Both the position numbers and the translations under genes were made by a program. Positions 63,915 to 64,000 of a DNA stretch of 64,000 nt are shown here, in pieces. Where the stretch lies: positions 434,001 to 498,000 of the forward strand of contig JAQEWB010000001.1 in NCBI GenBank assembly GCA_027694045.1, given 5' to 3'. The stretch comes from Bacillaceae bacterium OF18-1A (lineage in GTDB: Bacteria > Bacillota > Bacilli > Bacillales > Bacillaceae_G). The notes under the pieces were generated by a model, which made no database searches, was not told where the DNA came from, and saw only the letters and a program-made list of their open reading frames with translations. Numbering within the stretch: the stretch's first letter is position 1; each line of letters begins with the position of its first letter.

Positions 63915-64000
63915 ATTTTTTACAAATTGAAATTTATTGAATTTCAACATTTAAAAATAAGATTAGTTAATCATCGTCCACCCATCATTCCTTTCCGTTA

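Overview
The window is AT-rich chromosomal DNA from a Bacillus cereus group organism (cereus, thuringiensis or anthracis type). The evidence is the low GC content, strong AGGAGG ribosome binding sites, frequent TTG and GTG starts, a heterocycloanthracin-type bacteriocin precursor, a YjcZ sporulation peptide, an S-box, a T-box and a THI element in front of the expected kinds of gene, and a dense mix of GNAT, NUDIX, MFS and serine-hydrolase genes. No rRNA, tRNA, CRISPR array or prophage was found. The strain cannot be fixed from sequence alone.

Layout. 0-8 kb, mostly plus strand: MepB-like end, arylamine N-acetyltransferase, YdeI-like protein, FAD amino-acid oxidase-like enzyme, GSDH beta-propeller protein, a multi-pass membrane protein behind an unusual structured leader, a GNAT and a GIY-YIG protein. 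8-19 kb: undecaprenyl diphosphatase, FAD monooxygenase, a GNAT/BstA/GNAT operon, a patatin plus YxiJ-like pair, a broken esterase joined to a DUF1992 gene, a YwqG protein, and an MBL-fold hydrolase. 19-31 kb, mainly minus strand, is accessory: a beta-helix protein, NUDIX and GNAT enzymes, an OFA-type MFS carrier and the bacteriocin precursor, interspersed with many gene relics. 31-36 kb: MFS carrier under a T-box, a class B PBP with PASTA domains, and a truncated response regulator. 37-47 kb: kinase-like protein, two orphan sporulation-type histidine kinases, and a SAM-riboswitch-controlled ECF transporter (S, AA, T components; methionine is the likely substrate). 47-55 kb: MFS carrier, cytochrome P450, a spore-coat-like protein and a solitary pPIWI_RE-family protein. 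55-64 kb: TPP-riboswitch/tenA, a MocR regulator overlapping D-Ala-D-Ala ligase, homoserine dehydrogenase with an IS200/IS605-type TnpB element inserted just upstream, and an ABC-F ribosome protection protein behind a transcription attenuator.

Two themes stand out. First, RNA-based control is dense: T-box, S-box, THI element, ABC-F attenuator, a probable omega RNA, plus two or three uncharacterised leaders that can hide a Shine-Dalgarno sequence. Second, gene decay is heavy: at least ten relics (NUDIX tail, start-less esterase, homing-endonuclease-like gene with a deleted middle, beta-clamp domain III, two GNATs, beta-lactamase tail, internally deleted NIF3-like domain, a MocR/EamA divergent pair collapsed by one deletion, receiver-only response regulator, tnpA head). 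The least ordinary intact gene is the stand-alone pPIWI_RE protein at 52.1-54.5 kb.
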